The position numbers were made by a program, and so were the translations under genes. This document shows positions 9,020 through 17,809 of a DNA stretch of 64,000 bases, one piece after another. Each line of letters begins with the position of its first letter. Positions within the stretch are counted from its first letter, which is position 1. Source of the stretch: Streptomyces sp. HNM0575 (GTDB lineage Bacteria; Actinomycetota; Actinomycetes; Streptomycetales; Streptomycetaceae); NCBI RefSeq assembly GCF_012726265.1, contig NZ_JAASAG010000013.1:1-64000 (forward strand), written 5' to 3'. The notes under the pieces are model-generated. The model did no database searches. It was not told the DNA's origin and saw nothing but the letters and a program-made list of their open reading frames with translations.

Positions 9020-9610
9020 GTGAGCAACGCAGCGCTTGAACGCGCGGAGGCCGCGAAGCTCCCGGAGGACGACATCATCGGCCTCCTGCTGACCCAACAC
9101 GCCCGTATGCGGGAGCTGTTCGCCGAGGTGCATCTCTCGCTGGGTGACGAGAAGAAGGCCAAGTTCGGTGAGTTGAGGGCCCTGTTGGCCGTGCACGAGG
9201 CGGCCGAGGAGATGATCCTCCGGCCGGTCGCGAAGCGGGAGGCCGGCGAGGGCGAAGCCGACTCGCGCAACGAGGAAGAGGAGGAGGCCGGCCGGATCCT
9301 CGCGGAGCTGGAGCGGATGGACCCGGACGGTTCCCAATTCGAGGCGAAACTGACGGAGTTCGAGAAGGCCGTCGGTGATCACGCGGACCACGAGGAGCGG
9401 GAGGAGTTCCCCGCCGTACGCGACGGCTGCTCGCAGGAGCAGCGGCGGAAGATGGGCAAGAGGCTGCTCCGTGCCGAGCGGACCGCTCCCACGCATCCGC
9501 ATCCCGCCGCCACGGGCTCGTCCGCCGCGCAGTGGACCGTCGGCCCCTTCGCCTCGCTCATGGACCGGGCCAGGGACGCTATCGCCGGCGGCGACCGGTC
9601 ACGCGGCTGA
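9020..9610 (+). CDS. Hemerythrin HHE-domain protein
   Basis: 196 residues from GTG 9020, chosen because GAGGAG at 9006-9011 is 8 bases upstream. A longer frame from 8936 has no such site. The helices carry the spaced His and Glu ligands of HHE domains: LLTQHARMRELF, LLAVHEAAEEMIL and GDHADHEEREEFPAV. Such cytoplasmic four-helix proteins bind a di-iron centre and respond to oxygen, nitric oxide or redox stress. The C-terminal tail (TAPTHPHPAATG) is low in structure. It stands alone, with a terminator hairpin 10 bases after the stop. Confidence 0.85.
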   Translation: MSNAALERAEAAKLPEDDIIGLLLTQHARMRELFAEVHLSLGDEKKAKFGELRALLAVHEAAEEMILRPVAKREAGEGEADSRNEEEEEAGRILAELERMDPDGSQFEAKLTEFEKAVGDHADHEEREEFPAVRDGCSQEQRRKMGKRLLRAERTAPTHPHPAATGSSAAQWTVGPFASLMDRARDAIAGGDRSRG

Positions 9611-9620
9611 CGCCACGGCG

Positions 9621-9651
9621 GGCGGCCCGGGGGTCGAGCCGCCGGGCCGCC
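9621..9651 (+). terminator. Terminator of the hemerythrin gene
   Basis: GGCGGCCCGG pairs with CCGGGCCGCC across an 11-base loop, beginning 10 bases after the stop. Confidence 0.55.
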
Positions 9652-9869
9652 AGGCCTCCGGCCGCCGGGCCCGGCGTTGACTCCCCGCACGCCCGCCCGC
9701 TGTGAAGCGGATGCGGCGGCCACGGGGACGAGGAGTGCAGTACCGGTCAAAGAGCCCTGATCGAGGCCGCTTTGCGGCCGTACGCATGGACCGTGCCGCT
9801 TGCGCCGGTGGTTAGACTCACCCGACTGCGAAGAGGGGAAGAAGCCCGGGCAGCCGTGTGAGGAGCGAG

Positions 9870-10034
9870 ATGGTGCAGGCGAAGAAGATCAGTATCTATG
9901 TGCTCACCGTCTTCGCCCTGTATACGATCATCACGTCCCCGGACAGGGCCGCGGACCTGGTGCAGATCGGATTCGAGGGCATATCGAGCGCCGCGCAGGG
10001 CGTGGGCCACTTCATGACCGAGGTCGTGAGGTAG
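9870..10034 (+). CDS. 54-residue membrane-associated peptide
   Basis: ATG 9870 follows AGGAG at 9861-9865 and gives 54 residues ending at TAG 10032-10034. A basic start (VQAKK) leads to one hydrophobic segment, ISIYVLTVFALYTIITS, then an amphipathic helix rich in Gly, Ala and Ser (LVQIGFEGISSAAQGVGHFM). Such an arrangement suits a small protein anchored in the membrane with its tail along the surface. I do not know its function. It precedes two stress-type sigma factor genes by 450 bp, but nothing shows that they are cotranscribed. Confidence 0.6.
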   Translation: MVQAKKISIYVLTVFALYTIITSPDRAADLVQIGFEGISSAAQGVGHFMTEVVR

Positions 10035-10487
10035 CAGCACACCTCTGCCGGCTCTCTCCGGCCCGGCTCCCGGCCCGAACGGCTCCGGCCCCCGGGACCG
10101 CCACGGAGCACGCACCCCCCGAGCCGCCTCTCCCCTTTCTCCGGGCGGCCTTTCTCCGGGGTTCTCCGGGCCGCCGCGGACCCCCGGCCCCGAGCCTGTC
10201 CCGTACGTACGCGCCGCACCCAGCCCCGCCTCCCCCGCGGCCCCACGGCATTCGGCCGTCGCCCGTCACCGGTGCGTGGCCCGCGGCACGTTCCGCGACC
10301 GGGGCCCGCAACTCCGTGAGGAGACCGCGGCACGGACCGTCGGGACGGCACCCCTGAACTCCTCAACTCCGCACCAACACGGCAATTTACGGTGCTTGCA
10401 CACGTTGCACATGTCTTGTGATGCTATGACCGCTTTTGGCCGATACTTGGAGTCAGACCGACCCGGACCCGAAGAGGTGGTGGCTGA
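10035..10487. other. Spacer upstream of the first sigma factor gene
   Basis: C- and G-rich, with no gene I can defend. TTGCAC occurs twice in a row (10396-10401 and 10405-10410), and TATGAC lies at 10425-10430, but the spacing (14 or 23) does not match a standard promoter. It could be a site read by another sigma factor or an activator. Confidence 0.3.
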
Positions 10488-11279
10488 GTGGCGGCGACCC
10501 AGACCCGCGAGAGCCGCAGCGCGGAGGCCCGGGCGCTGACCCAGGAGCTCTTCGAGCAGCTGGCGGGGCAGGAACCCGGCACCGCCGGACACGAACGTGT
10601 GCGCACCGCGCTGATCGAGGCCAACCTCCCGCTCGTGCGCTACGTGGCGGCCCGCTTCCGCAGCCGCAACGAGCCCATGGAAGACGTCGTACAGGTCGGC
10701 ACCATCGGGCTCATCAACGCCATCGACCGCTTCGACGCCGAGCGGGGCGTGCAGTTCCCCACCTTCGCGATGCCGACCATCATCGGCGAGATCCGGCGCT
10801 ACTTCCGCGACAACGTGCGCACCGTGCACGTACCGAGACGGCTGCACGAGATGTGGGTGCAGGTGAGCAGCGCGACGGAGGACCTCACGACGGCGTTCGG
10901 GCGCTCGCCCACCACCGCCGAGATCGCGGAGCGTCTGAAGCTCACGGAGGAGGAGGTCCTCGCGTGCATCGAGGCCGGACGCTCCTATCGCGCAACGTCG
11001 TTGGAGGCCGCGCAGGAACGTGAGGACGGCCTGCCGGGCCTGCTCGACCGGCTCGGCTACGAGGACCCGGAGCTGGACGGCGTCGAACACCGGGATCTCG
11101 TAAGGCATCTGCTCGTCCAGCTGCCCGAGCGCGAGCAGCGCATCCTGCTGCTGCGCTACTACCGCAACCTGACGCAGTCACAGATCAGTGCCGAGTTGGG
11201 CGTCTCCCAAATGCACGTCTCGCGGCTGCTGTCGCGGAGCTTCGCGCGCCTGCGGGCCGCAAATCGAATCGAGGCATAA
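10488..11279 (+). CDS. SigB/SigF/SigG-family RNA polymerase sigma factor
   Basis: 263 residues from GTG 10488. Region 2 is clear: ANLPLVRYVAARFRSRNEP, then DVVQVGTIGLINAIDRFD and FPTFAMPTIIGEIRRYFRD. Region 3 (TVHVPRRLHEMW) and region 4 (LTQSQISAELGVSQMHVSRL) follow. This is the group-3 architecture of the Streptomyces SigB/F/N set, which redirects polymerase during stress or development and is usually held by an anti-sigma factor. No anti-sigma gene is adjacent. A second, closely similar sigma gene follows in the same direction. The pair recalls neighbouring sigma genes known in Streptomyces, but I cannot say which member this is. Confidence 0.9.
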   Translation: MAATQTRESRSAEARALTQELFEQLAGQEPGTAGHERVRTALIEANLPLVRYVAARFRSRNEPMEDVVQVGTIGLINAIDRFDAERGVQFPTFAMPTIIGEIRRYFRDNVRTVHVPRRLHEMWVQVSSATEDLTTAFGRSPTTAEIAERLKLTEEEVLACIEAGRSYRATSLEAAQEREDGLPGLLDRLGYEDPELDGVEHRDLVRHLLVQLPEREQRILLLRYYRNLTQSQISAELGVSQMHVSRLLSRSFARLRAANRIEA

Positions 11280-11384
11280 CCGGACAGAGTGAGCCATGAC
11301 ACCGGCTCAACTTCCTCAGCTGTGCAGTTTTATCGACATGGGGCTACGTCGCGTTGCCTACTTGTGACATTCTGCAAGAGCTGC

Positions 11385-11410
11385 GTTTGCCGCGACGGCG
11401 CTTCCGGTAT
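11385..11410 (+). promoter_or_regulatory. Possible SigB-type promoter before the second sigma gene
   Basis: GTTT at 11385-11388 and CGGTAT at 11405-11410 are 16 bases apart. The Streptomyces SigB-class consensus is about GNNT, 14-16 bases, GGGTAY. One base differs. The start codon is 67 bases downstream. Recognition by its own product or by the upstream sigma factor is inference. Confidence 0.4.
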
Positions 11411-11477
11411 GCAGGGGGAGGTGCTCCCTTCGTACGAAGGCGCCGCTGCGATCCGTCCGCGACCTCAAGGGGGTGGC

Positions 11478-12368
11478 ATGTCCGTAGAACTGGGCAGCTC
11501 GAAGGTGCTCACCGAGAACACGACCGACGACGTCGACGCCATGGGAGCCCCCCAGGCCCCCGCAGACCACGCCATCGACACGCGCACCCTCTCGCGCTCC
11601 CTCTTCCTGCGGCTCGCCTCGCTCGACAACGCCTCTTCGGGGCCCGGCGGCTCGGGAGACGACCACAGCGCGGAGCGTGCGTACGTGCGTGACACGCTGA
11701 TCGAGCTCAACCTGCCCCTGGTGCGGTATGCGGCGGCCCGCTTCCGCAGCCGCAACGAGCCGATGGAGGACATCGTCCAGGTCGGCACGATCGGGCTGAT
11801 CAAGGCGATCGACCGCTTCGACGCGGAGCGGGGCGTGGAGTTCCCGACGTTCGCGATGCCGACGGTGGTCGGGGAGATCAAGCGCTTCTTCCGCGACACG
11901 TCGTGGTCGGTGCGGGTGCCGCGGCGCCTTCAGGAGCTGCGGCTGGCGCTGACGAAGGCGAGCGACGAGCTGTCCCAGACGCTGGACCGCTCCCCGACCG
12001 TCACCGAACTCGCCCAGTGCCTCGGGGTGTCCGAGGAGGACGTCGTCGACGGGCTGGCCGTGGGCAACGCCTACACCGCCTCCTCGCTCGACTCCCCCGC
12101 ACTGGAGGAGGACGGCGGCGAGGGTTCGCTCGCGGACCGCCTGGGGTACGAGGACACCGCGCTGGAGGGCGTGGAGTACCGGGAGTCGCTGAAGCCGCTG
12201 CTGGCCAAACTGCCCCCGCGTGAGCGGCAGATCATCATGTTGCGCTTCTTCGCCAACATGACGCAGTCGCAGATCGGCGAGGAGGTCGGCATCTCGCAGA
12301 TGCACGTCTCCCGGCTGCTGACGCGCACGCTGGCACAGCTGCGCGAGGGGCTGATCGCGGAGGAGTGA
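11478..12368 (+). CDS. SigB/SigF/SigG-family RNA polymerase sigma factor, second copy
   Basis: 296 residues from ATG 11478, which follows AAGGGGG at 11467-11473. An acidic N-terminal extension of about 75 residues precedes region 2 (LNLPLVRYAAARFRSRNEP, IVQVGTIGLIKAIDRFD, FPTFAMPTVVGEIKRFFRD). Then come region 3 (SVRVPRRLQELR) and region 4 (MTQSQIGEEVGISQMHVSRL). It is highly similar to the sigma factor just upstream, so the pair probably arose by duplication. The long spacer between them, with its own promoter-like boxes, suggests separate control. A hairpin lies 14 bases beyond the stop. Confidence 0.9.
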   Translation: MSVELGSSKVLTENTTDDVDAMGAPQAPADHAIDTRTLSRSLFLRLASLDNASSGPGGSGDDHSAERAYVRDTLIELNLPLVRYAAARFRSRNEPMEDIVQVGTIGLIKAIDRFDAERGVEFPTFAMPTVVGEIKRFFRDTSWSVRVPRRLQELRLALTKASDELSQTLDRSPTVTELAQCLGVSEEDVVDGLAVGNAYTASSLDSPALEEDGGEGSLADRLGYEDTALEGVEYRESLKPLLAKLPPRERQIIMLRFFANMTQSQIGEEVGISQMHVSRLLTRTLAQLREGLIAEE

Positions 12369-12382
12369 GCACGGGCGCTCGG

Positions 12383-12410
12383 CCCGTACGCACTGCTGGG
12401 CGTACGGGCA
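12383..12410. terminator. Terminator between convergent genes
   Basis: GCCCGTACGC and GCGTACGGGC form a perfect 10-bp stem with an 8-base loop, right after the second sigma factor stop. Confidence 0.6.
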
Positions 12411-12533
12411 GCTCATCGCCGGGACCGTGCCCGTAGAACACCGTGCCCATAGGACTCGGCCCCTGCGTCTCTGTCCGTGCCGTGCCGCGGGTCCAGGACC
12501 CCGGGTCTCGCGCCCTGCGCGTCGCCCCGGGTC

Positions 12534-12770
12534 TCAGGCCATGGCGAGCCAGACGGCCGCCACGACCACCACGACGACGGCGAGGACGCCCACGATCAGA
12601 CCGATCCGGGGGCCGGACGAAGCAGCCTGCGGTTCGGCGGCACGTCGCTGCGGGCCGGCGGCGGGGCCGCTCTCCTCGTCGACGAAGGCGCGGAACATCT
12701 GCGTGCTGCCGGCCGGGTCCTGGGACTGGGACGGGTCGGGGCCTTGGGGAGCATGCGGGTTGTGAGCCAT
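12534..12770 (-). CDS. Small single-pass membrane protein
   Basis: 78 residues from the ATG at 12770 (MAHNPHAPQGPDPSQ). The first two thirds are Pro-, Gln- and Ala-rich and should lie disordered in the cytoplasm. The end is a single hydrophobic helix (IGLIVGVLAVVVVVVAAVWL) that finishes at the last residue, so it looks tail-anchored. No known motif is visible. It converges with the second sigma factor gene and diverges from the marR-type gene. Confidence 0.6.
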   Translation of the reverse strand: MAHNPHAPQGPDPSQSQDPAGSTQMFRAFVDEESGPAAGPQRRAAEPQAASSGPRIGLIVGVLAVVVVVVAAVWLAMA

Positions 12771-12894
12771 GGGGCAGGACCATAGCGAACGCCCCGCGGG
12801 CACGGACAGCCCCGTCCCCGCGGGCAGCGACTGCCTGCGTACCGCACGTCGATCCCCTTTGCTGATTCTTTGCCTCGGACGGGCCGACGTTCAT

Positions 12895-12935
12895 TTGCGT
12901 ACTGCAACTAACGGAATTATGGTTGCCCAAAGCAA
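12895..12935. promoter_or_regulatory. Two TTGC-N5-GCAA operator boxes before the marR-type gene
   Basis: TTGC-gtact-GCAA (12895-12907) and TTGC-ccaaa-GCAA (12923-12935) share the same half-sites and spacer length, with centres 28 bp apart. Their symmetry and size fit binding by a MarR dimer. The second ends 18 bases before the start codon, over the expected promoter or leader, so autorepression is likely. Confidence 0.6.
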
Positions 12936-12953
12936 CAAAATCTGGGAGGCGGG

Positions 12954-13517
12954 ATGCCCGCGCGAGCCGCACGCAGCGAGTTTGAAGAGTTGGCCCGGCA
13001 TCTTGGCGGACTCGGCGCCGTGCGGCGAGAGTTGGTGCGCGGACTGCCTGCCGACTGTCCGCCGGCCGCGGTGGCCGTCCTGACTCTGCTCCACAAGTAC
13101 GGCCAGTTGCGTATGGGTCGTCTCGCGGAGCTGATGGCGGTAGACATGTCTGTCACCAGTCGCCACGTCGCCCACAACGTGGAGCGTGGGTGGGTCGAGC
13201 GCCAGCCCGATCCGCAGGACGGACGCTCCCGGCTGCTGCGCCTCACGGAACGGGGCGGCCGACAACTGGACACGCTCTCCGAGGCCACCACCAGGGCCCT
13301 GGAGAGCTTTCTTCACGACTGGACCGAGGAGGACGTCGCACGGCTGAACGGAATGCTGGAGCGCCTGCGCGGGAGTTTCGGCGACTGCGGCGCTCTCTCG
13401 GCAGCGGGACCGGCAGCGAAGGCGGATCAGGCGGCGAAGCCGGACCAGACGGCAAAGGCGGTTCGGGCCGCAAGGGCAGGGCGGGCGGAGAAGGCAGATC
13501 CGGCACCCCAGGCTTGA
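12954..13517 (+). CDS. MarR-family transcriptional regulator
   Basis: 187 residues from ATG 12954 with GGGAGGCGGG in front. The winged helix is clear: AAVAVLTLLHKYGQLRMGRL, then AELMAVDMSVTSRHVAHN as the recognition helix and QPDPQDGRSRLLRLTERG as the wing with its usual D-R-R-like turn. MarR proteins act as dimers and lose DNA affinity when they bind small phenolic or drug-like ligands. An Ala- and Lys-rich tail of about 45 residues (KADQAAKPDQTAKAV) is unusual for the family. The next gene, 148 bp downstream in the same direction, is a drug exporter, which is the common pairing. Confidence 0.9.
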   Translation: MPARAARSEFEELARHLGGLGAVRRELVRGLPADCPPAAVAVLTLLHKYGQLRMGRLAELMAVDMSVTSRHVAHNVERGWVERQPDPQDGRSRLLRLTERGGRQLDTLSEATTRALESFLHDWTEEDVARLNGMLERLRGSFGDCGALSAAGPAAKADQAAKPDQTAKAVRAARAGRAEKADPAPQA

Positions 13518-13665
13518 GCGGCACGTACGACGCCGGCACGGACGGCATGAGAAGAAGCGACCGACCAGCAGGACAACCGACAGGACCAGCGGAAGAAGCA
13601 GGACCAGCAGGACTGGCATGACCGGCGGGAACACTGCACGGCAGTGATGAAGAGTTAGGGAAAGA

Positions 13666-16257
13666 ATGGCCACGACCACACCATCCGGTGTGCAGGGCAC
13701 CGGCGCCGGAAGCGGCGCAGGCGACGCGTCGCACCACCAAGCGTCCGCTTCCTACGGGCCGGGCGGCTCCCCACCCATGACGCACCGGCAGATCATGGAG
13801 GCGCTGTCCGGGCTGCTGCTCGGCATGTTCGTCGCCATCCTCTCCTCCACCATCGTCGCCAACGCCCTGCCGAAGATCGTCTCGGATCTCGGCGGCGGGC
13901 AGAGCTCGTACACCTGGGTCGTGACGGCGTCGCTGCTGACGATGACTGCGTCGACCCCGCTGTGGGGCAAGCTGGCGGACCTGTTCAGCAAGAAGGTGCT
14001 GATACAGACCGCCATCGTCATCTTCGTGCTCGCGTCGGCCAGCGCGGGTCTCGCACAGAACACGGGCATGCTGATCGCCTCCCGCGCTGTGCAGGGCATA
14101 GGGATGGGCGGCATCTCCGCCCTGACCCAGACCGTGATCGCCGCGATGATCTCCCCGCGGGAGCGCGGCCGTTACACCGGCTACATCGGGGCTTCGTTCG
14201 CGGTGGCCATGGTCAGCGGGCCGCTGCTCGGCGGCGTCATCACCGACACCGACTGGCTCGGCTGGCGCTGGTGCTTCTACGTCGGCATCCCGTTCGCCGT
14301 GATCGCGCTGCTGCTGCTCCAGCAGACGCTGCACCTTCCGCTGCTCAAGCGCCGCGTGAAGATCGACTGGACGGGGGCCTTCCTCGTCGCCGCCGCGGCC
14401 TCGCTGCTGCTGGTCTGGGTGACGTTCGCGGGCGACAAGTACGACTGGCTGTCGTGGCAGAGCTACAGCATGGTCGGCGGTTCGCTGCTGCTGGGCCTGC
14501 TGTTCATACTCGTCGAGTCCAAGGCCTCCGAGCCGATCATCCCGCTGTGGCTGTTCCGCAACCGTACGATCGCGCTCACGTCGCTGGCCTCGATGTTCGT
14601 CGGCATCGCGATGTTCGGGGCGACGGTCTACCTCAGCCAGTACTTCCAGCTGGCGCGGGGCGAATCGCCCACGAAGGCCGGCGTGATGACGATCCCGATG
14701 ATCGTCGGGATGTTCCTGTCCACCACGCTCTCCGGGCTGATCATCAGCCGCACGGGCAAGTGGAAGATCTGGCTCTGCTCGGGCGGCGTGCTGCTGACCG
14801 CGGGTCTGGGTCTGCTGGGCACGATGCGGCACGACACCGAGTACTGGCATCTCGCGATCTTCATGAGCTGCGTCGGCGTCGGGGTCGGCATGATGATGCA
14901 GAACCTGGTGCTGGCCACGCAGAACCAGGTGGAGGCGGGCGACCTCGGAGCGGCCAGCTCCTCGGTGAACTTCTTCCGCTCCCTCGGCGGTGCCGTCGGC
15001 GTCTCCGTGCTCGGCGCGGTCCTCTCGCACCGCATCTCGGACTACGTCGACGACGGGCTGGAGAAGCTCGGCATCCGCCACGGCGGGCCCACGGGCGGCG
15101 CCGGCAGCGACATCCCCGACCTGGGGAAGCTTCCCGCGCCGATCCGTAACGTCATCGAGTCCTCGTACGGGCACGGCATCGGCGACATCTATCTCTACGC
15201 GGCGCCCGTCGCACTGCTCGCGCTCCTGCTGGTGCTGTGCGTCAAGGAGGTGCCGCTGAAGACCAAGCCCGGCATCGAGCAGGGCACCGGCTCCGAGGGC
15301 GAACCGGCGGCGGCGTATCAGCGGCAGGACGGCGGGTACGGCGGGTACGGCGCACAGGCCGGTACGGGTCAGGCGGACACGGCGGGCCGTTGGGGCGCGG
15401 GCGGCAACGGATACGGGGCCGCGAACGCCCCGTACTCCGCGTACGCCGGGCGCATGGAAGAGCCCGATCCGAACGAGCCGCTGACCACCTCCAGGCACTC
15501 CGTGCTCGGCACCGTCCGCAATGCCGAGGGCCGGGGCGTGCCGCGCGCCGCCGTCACGCTGATCTCGCTGAGCGGGCGTCAGCTGGGCCGCTCCGTGGCC
15601 CGCAGGGACGGCAGCTACGGCATGGACACCCCCGGGCCCGGGAGTTACGTGCTGATCGCCGCGGCCGACGGCCACCAGCCGCAGGCCACGACGGTCACCA
15701 TCGGCCAGGAGCCGCTGAACCACGACATCCTGCTGGCGGCGACGAGCGGGCTCGCCGGACGGGTGCGCAGCTCCAGCGACGGGACGCCCGTGCGGGCCGC
15801 GATGGTCGTGGTCACCGACGAGCGCGGCGAGGTGCTGGCCACCGGACGCACCGGGGAGCACGGCGAGTTCTCCTTCGACGAGATCGTCACCGGCACCTTC
15901 ACGATCGCCGTCAACGCGCCGGGCTTCCGGCCCGTGGCGCGGCCCGTGGAGGTCGAGGGGCAGGGCATCACCCGCATCGACGTCGAACTGGCGGCGGGGG
16001 CGCGCGTACAGGGCGTCATCCGGGCCGGCGTCGACGCGGCGCCGCTGCCCGACGCCCGCGTGACGCTCGTCGACGCGGCGGGGAACGTGGTGGCCACGGC
16101 GACGACCGGCGAGGACGGCGCGTACGGCTTCACCGACCTCGACGCCGGCGACTACTCGATCATCGCCAGTGGCTATCCGCCGGTGGCGAGCGCGCTCACC
16201 GTCGAGGGCACCGGCCCGGACGCCCACGACATCGAGCTGCACCACCCGGACGAGTAG
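13666..16257 (+). CDS. DHA2-type MFS drug exporter fused to three carboxypeptidase-regulatory-like domains
   Basis: 863 residues. After a Gly- and Ser-rich start, about residues 45-520 hold 14 membrane helices of an EmrB/QacA transporter. Motif A is WGKLADLFSKK and motif C is GPLLGGVITDTDWLGWRWCF. Such exporters move hydrophobic drugs or metabolites outward against protons. A Gly/Tyr-rich linker (DGGYGGYGAQAG) leads to three beta-sandwich repeats of about 80 residues: VLGTVRNAEGRGVPRAAVTL, LAGRVRSSSDGTPVRAAMVV and VQGVIRAGVDAAPLPDARVT. These belong to the CarboxypepD_reg (transthyretin-like) fold. They are not part of ordinary exporters, which end near residue 520. Control by the upstream MarR protein is likely. 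Confidence 0.9.
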   Translation: MATTTPSGVQGTGAGSGAGDASHHQASASYGPGGSPPMTHRQIMEALSGLLLGMFVAILSSTIVANALPKIVSDLGGGQSSYTWVVTASLLTMTASTPLWGKLADLFSKKVLIQTAIVIFVLASASAGLAQNTGMLIASRAVQGIGMGGISALTQTVIAAMISPRERGRYTGYIGASFAVAMVSGPLLGGVITDTDWLGWRWCFYVGIPFAVIALLLLQQTLHLPLLKRRVKIDWTGAFLVAAAASLLLVWVTFAGDKYDWLSWQSYSMVGGSLLLGLLFILVESKASEPIIPLWLFRNRTIALTSLASMFVGIAMFGATVYLSQYFQLARGESPTKAGVMTIPMIVGMFLSTTLSGLIISRTGKWKIWLCSGGVLLTAGLGLLGTMRHDTEYWHLAIFMSCVGVGVGMMMQNLVLATQNQVEAGDLGAASSSVNFFRSLGGAVGVSVLGAVLSHRISDYVDDGLEKLGIRHGGPTGGAGSDIPDLGKLPAPIRNVIESSYGHGIGDIYLYAAPVALLALLLVLCVKEVPLKTKPGIEQGTGSEGEPAAAYQRQDGGYGGYGAQAGTGQADTAGRWGAGGNGYGAANAPYSAYAGRMEEPDPNEPLTTSRHSVLGTVRNAEGRGVPRAAVTLISLSGRQLGRSVARRDGSYGMDTPGPGSYVLIAAADGHQPQATTVTIGQEPLNHDILLAATSGLAGRVRSSSDGTPVRAAMVVVTDERGEVLATGRTGEHGEFSFDEIVTGTFTIAVNAPGFRPVARPVEVEGQGITRIDVELAAGARVQGVIRAGVDAAPLPDARVTLVDAAGNVVATATTGEDGAYGFTDLDAGDYSIIASGYPPVASALTVEGTGPDAHDIELHHPDE

Positions 16258-16294
16258 GACGGGCCAGCAGGAAGAGCAGGACCAGCAGGGACGT

Positions 16295-16326
16295 CGTGGG
16301 TCCCGGACCGGGCTCCGGGACCCACG
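16295..16326 (+). terminator. Terminator of the exporter gene
   Basis: CGTGGGTCCCGGA and TCCGGGACCCACG form a perfect 13-bp stem with a 6-base loop. Confidence 0.7.
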
Positions 16327-16642
16327 CCGCAGGGCACGGAACACCGCCGGGCACGGAACACCGCCGGGCGGCGGGTCGCGGACCTGCGGGACGGCGGCCC
16401 TGCGCGATGAGCAGACCGGATCCGTACGGAAGGCGCGGTTACGGATCCGGACGGACCCGTAAGAGGTGCGCAGACCGGAAGCGGAAGATCCCGCAGCGCA
16501 CTTCCCGCCCCCCGGAGGCGGAAGGAAGACTGGGCCCGGGGGCGTCGTGCGGGACGGCCCCGGCCCCGGGCAGACGCCCGCCCGCCGCATCGCGGGCGGC
16601 CCCGCCCGGCACGGGCCTGAGCGAGAAGGAGCGAATCGGAAG
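16327..16642. other. Spacer before the YceI gene
   Basis: Contains a short direct repeat, GGGCACGGAACACCGCC, beginning near 16333 and again near 16350. No gene is supported. Reading frames through it lack start sites with a ribosome site. Confidence 0.3.
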
Positions 16643-17473
16643 ATGGCAGGCGCAGGCGTACGGGCACAGATCCACACCCGTGAGGGGTGGCCGGTACAGC
16701 ACGCCGTGCTGACCGTCACCGACATGACGGGCGTTCAGGTGCTCCGCGTGGAGGCCGACGAAGAAGGCCTCGCGGTGAGCGAGGAGGCACTGCCCTCGGG
16801 CCCGTACACGGTGATCGCCACCGCCCTCGGCTACGCGCCCGCCGCGGCCACGGCCCTCGTCACCGCCTCGGGCCGTGCCGACCTGGGGACCCTGGTGCTC
16901 GTACGGCAGGGCGGCACCGAACTGCCGCCGCCCGGCCCGTGGACCGTCGACCCGATCCACTCCACGGTCGGTGCCACGGCGCAGCACCTGGGGATCTCCA
17001 GCGTGCACGGCCGCTTCACCGATTTCAGCGCGCGCATCGAGGTCCACGAGGAGCCGGAGAAGTCGTCGGTGGAGGCCGTGATCGAGGCCGCGAGCATCGA
17101 GACGGGCAACAGCCTCCGCGACGCGCATCTGCGCTCGGAGGACTTCCTGAACGTCGAGCGGCACCCGCAGCTGACGTACCGCAGCCACGCCGTGGAACCG
17201 GCGGGCACCGACCGCTGGACCGTGCACGGCTGGCTCTCGATGCACGGGGTCGTACGGGACGTGTCGCTGAGCCTCACGTATCTCGGGTACGGCCCCGACC
17301 CGTGGGGCGGTACGCGGGCCGCGTTCCGCGCGACGGCGGAGCTGAAGCGCGAGGAGTTCGCGATGAACTACAACCAGGTGCTCGCGGCCGGGATCGCGGC
17401 GATCGGCACGACGCTCAGGATCGAGCTGGACGTGCAGGCGGTGCAGGGCGAGGAGCTGCCGGAGCTGGAGTAG
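16643..17473 (+). CDS. YceI-family protein with an N-terminal carboxypeptidase-regulatory-like domain
   Basis: 276 residues from ATG 16643, downstream of GAAGGAG. Residues 1-90 repeat the same transthyretin-like sandwich seen three times at the end of the preceding exporter (QHAVLTVTDMTGVQVLRVEA, then YTVIATALGYAPAAATALV). Residues 95-276 are a YceI lipocalin-like barrel: GPWTVDPIHSTVGATAQHLG, SIETGNSLRDAHLRSEDFLN and GWLSMHGVVRDVSLSLTYLG. YceI proteins bind polyisoprenoid or other amphiphilic chains inside the barrel. There is no signal peptide, so it is probably cytoplasmic. The shared extra domain links it to the exporter next door, perhaps as a partner that hands over a lipid-like cargo. 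That is inference. Confidence 0.85.
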   Translation: MAGAGVRAQIHTREGWPVQHAVLTVTDMTGVQVLRVEADEEGLAVSEEALPSGPYTVIATALGYAPAAATALVTASGRADLGTLVLVRQGGTELPPPGPWTVDPIHSTVGATAQHLGISSVHGRFTDFSARIEVHEEPEKSSVEAVIEAASIETGNSLRDAHLRSEDFLNVERHPQLTYRSHAVEPAGTDRWTVHGWLSMHGVVRDVSLSLTYLGYGPDPWGGTRAAFRATAELKREEFAMNYNQVLAAGIAAIGTTLRIELDVQAVQGEELPELE

Positions 17474-17809
17474 GCGGTGGCGGCCGGATGGCGCTGCCGG
17501 TACCGGCCCGGAACGAGGCCGCCGGAGCCGGAGTTGGCGGTACCGGCCGGACCGCGCTCCCGGTACAGGAGCCGGAGTCGGCGGTGCCGTCCGCCCGGAC
17601 GCAGTGAGCACGCTGCCCGAACCGGCACCCGGCACCCGGCACCCGGCAGCAGCTGAGGACCCCCGGGGCTCCGGGCCCGGCTCCCGGAGCGCCCGGAGGC
17701 CCTCGTATGAACGACTCGGTGGCCCGGTCGGTCGCCGGGCCACCGAATCAATTCCTCGTCAGCGCCGCGGCCGCGTCCACAGTCACGGCCGCGGCGCTCC
17801 CCACAGGGG
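17474..17809. other. Repeat-rich convergent spacer with two terminators
   Basis: Degenerate GC repeats around GCCGGAG and GGTACCGGCC fill 17474-17600, and CGGCACC is repeated near 17622-17645. Two hairpins follow. One is 17718-17746 (CGGTGGCCCGG with CCGGGCCACCG). The other is 17761-17798, a perfect 13-bp stem of AGCGCCGCGGCCG. They end the YceI gene and the leftward amidase gene. Confidence 0.5.
17761..17798 (-). terminator. Terminator of the amidase gene
   Basis: AGCGCCGCGGCCG pairs exactly with CGGCCGCGGCGCT around a 12-base loop, 11 bases beyond the amidase stop. Confidence 0.65.

Noticed and set aside
10276..10539. Small rightward gene overlapping the first sigma factor start
   Set aside because: No ribosome site, and it runs into the sigma factor gene in another frame.
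13243..16725. Long leftward frame of 1160 codons opposite the MFS gene
   Set aside because: It has the Arg-, Gly- and Ala-rich composition of a shadow frame and no recognisable domain. The exporter on the other strand is clear.
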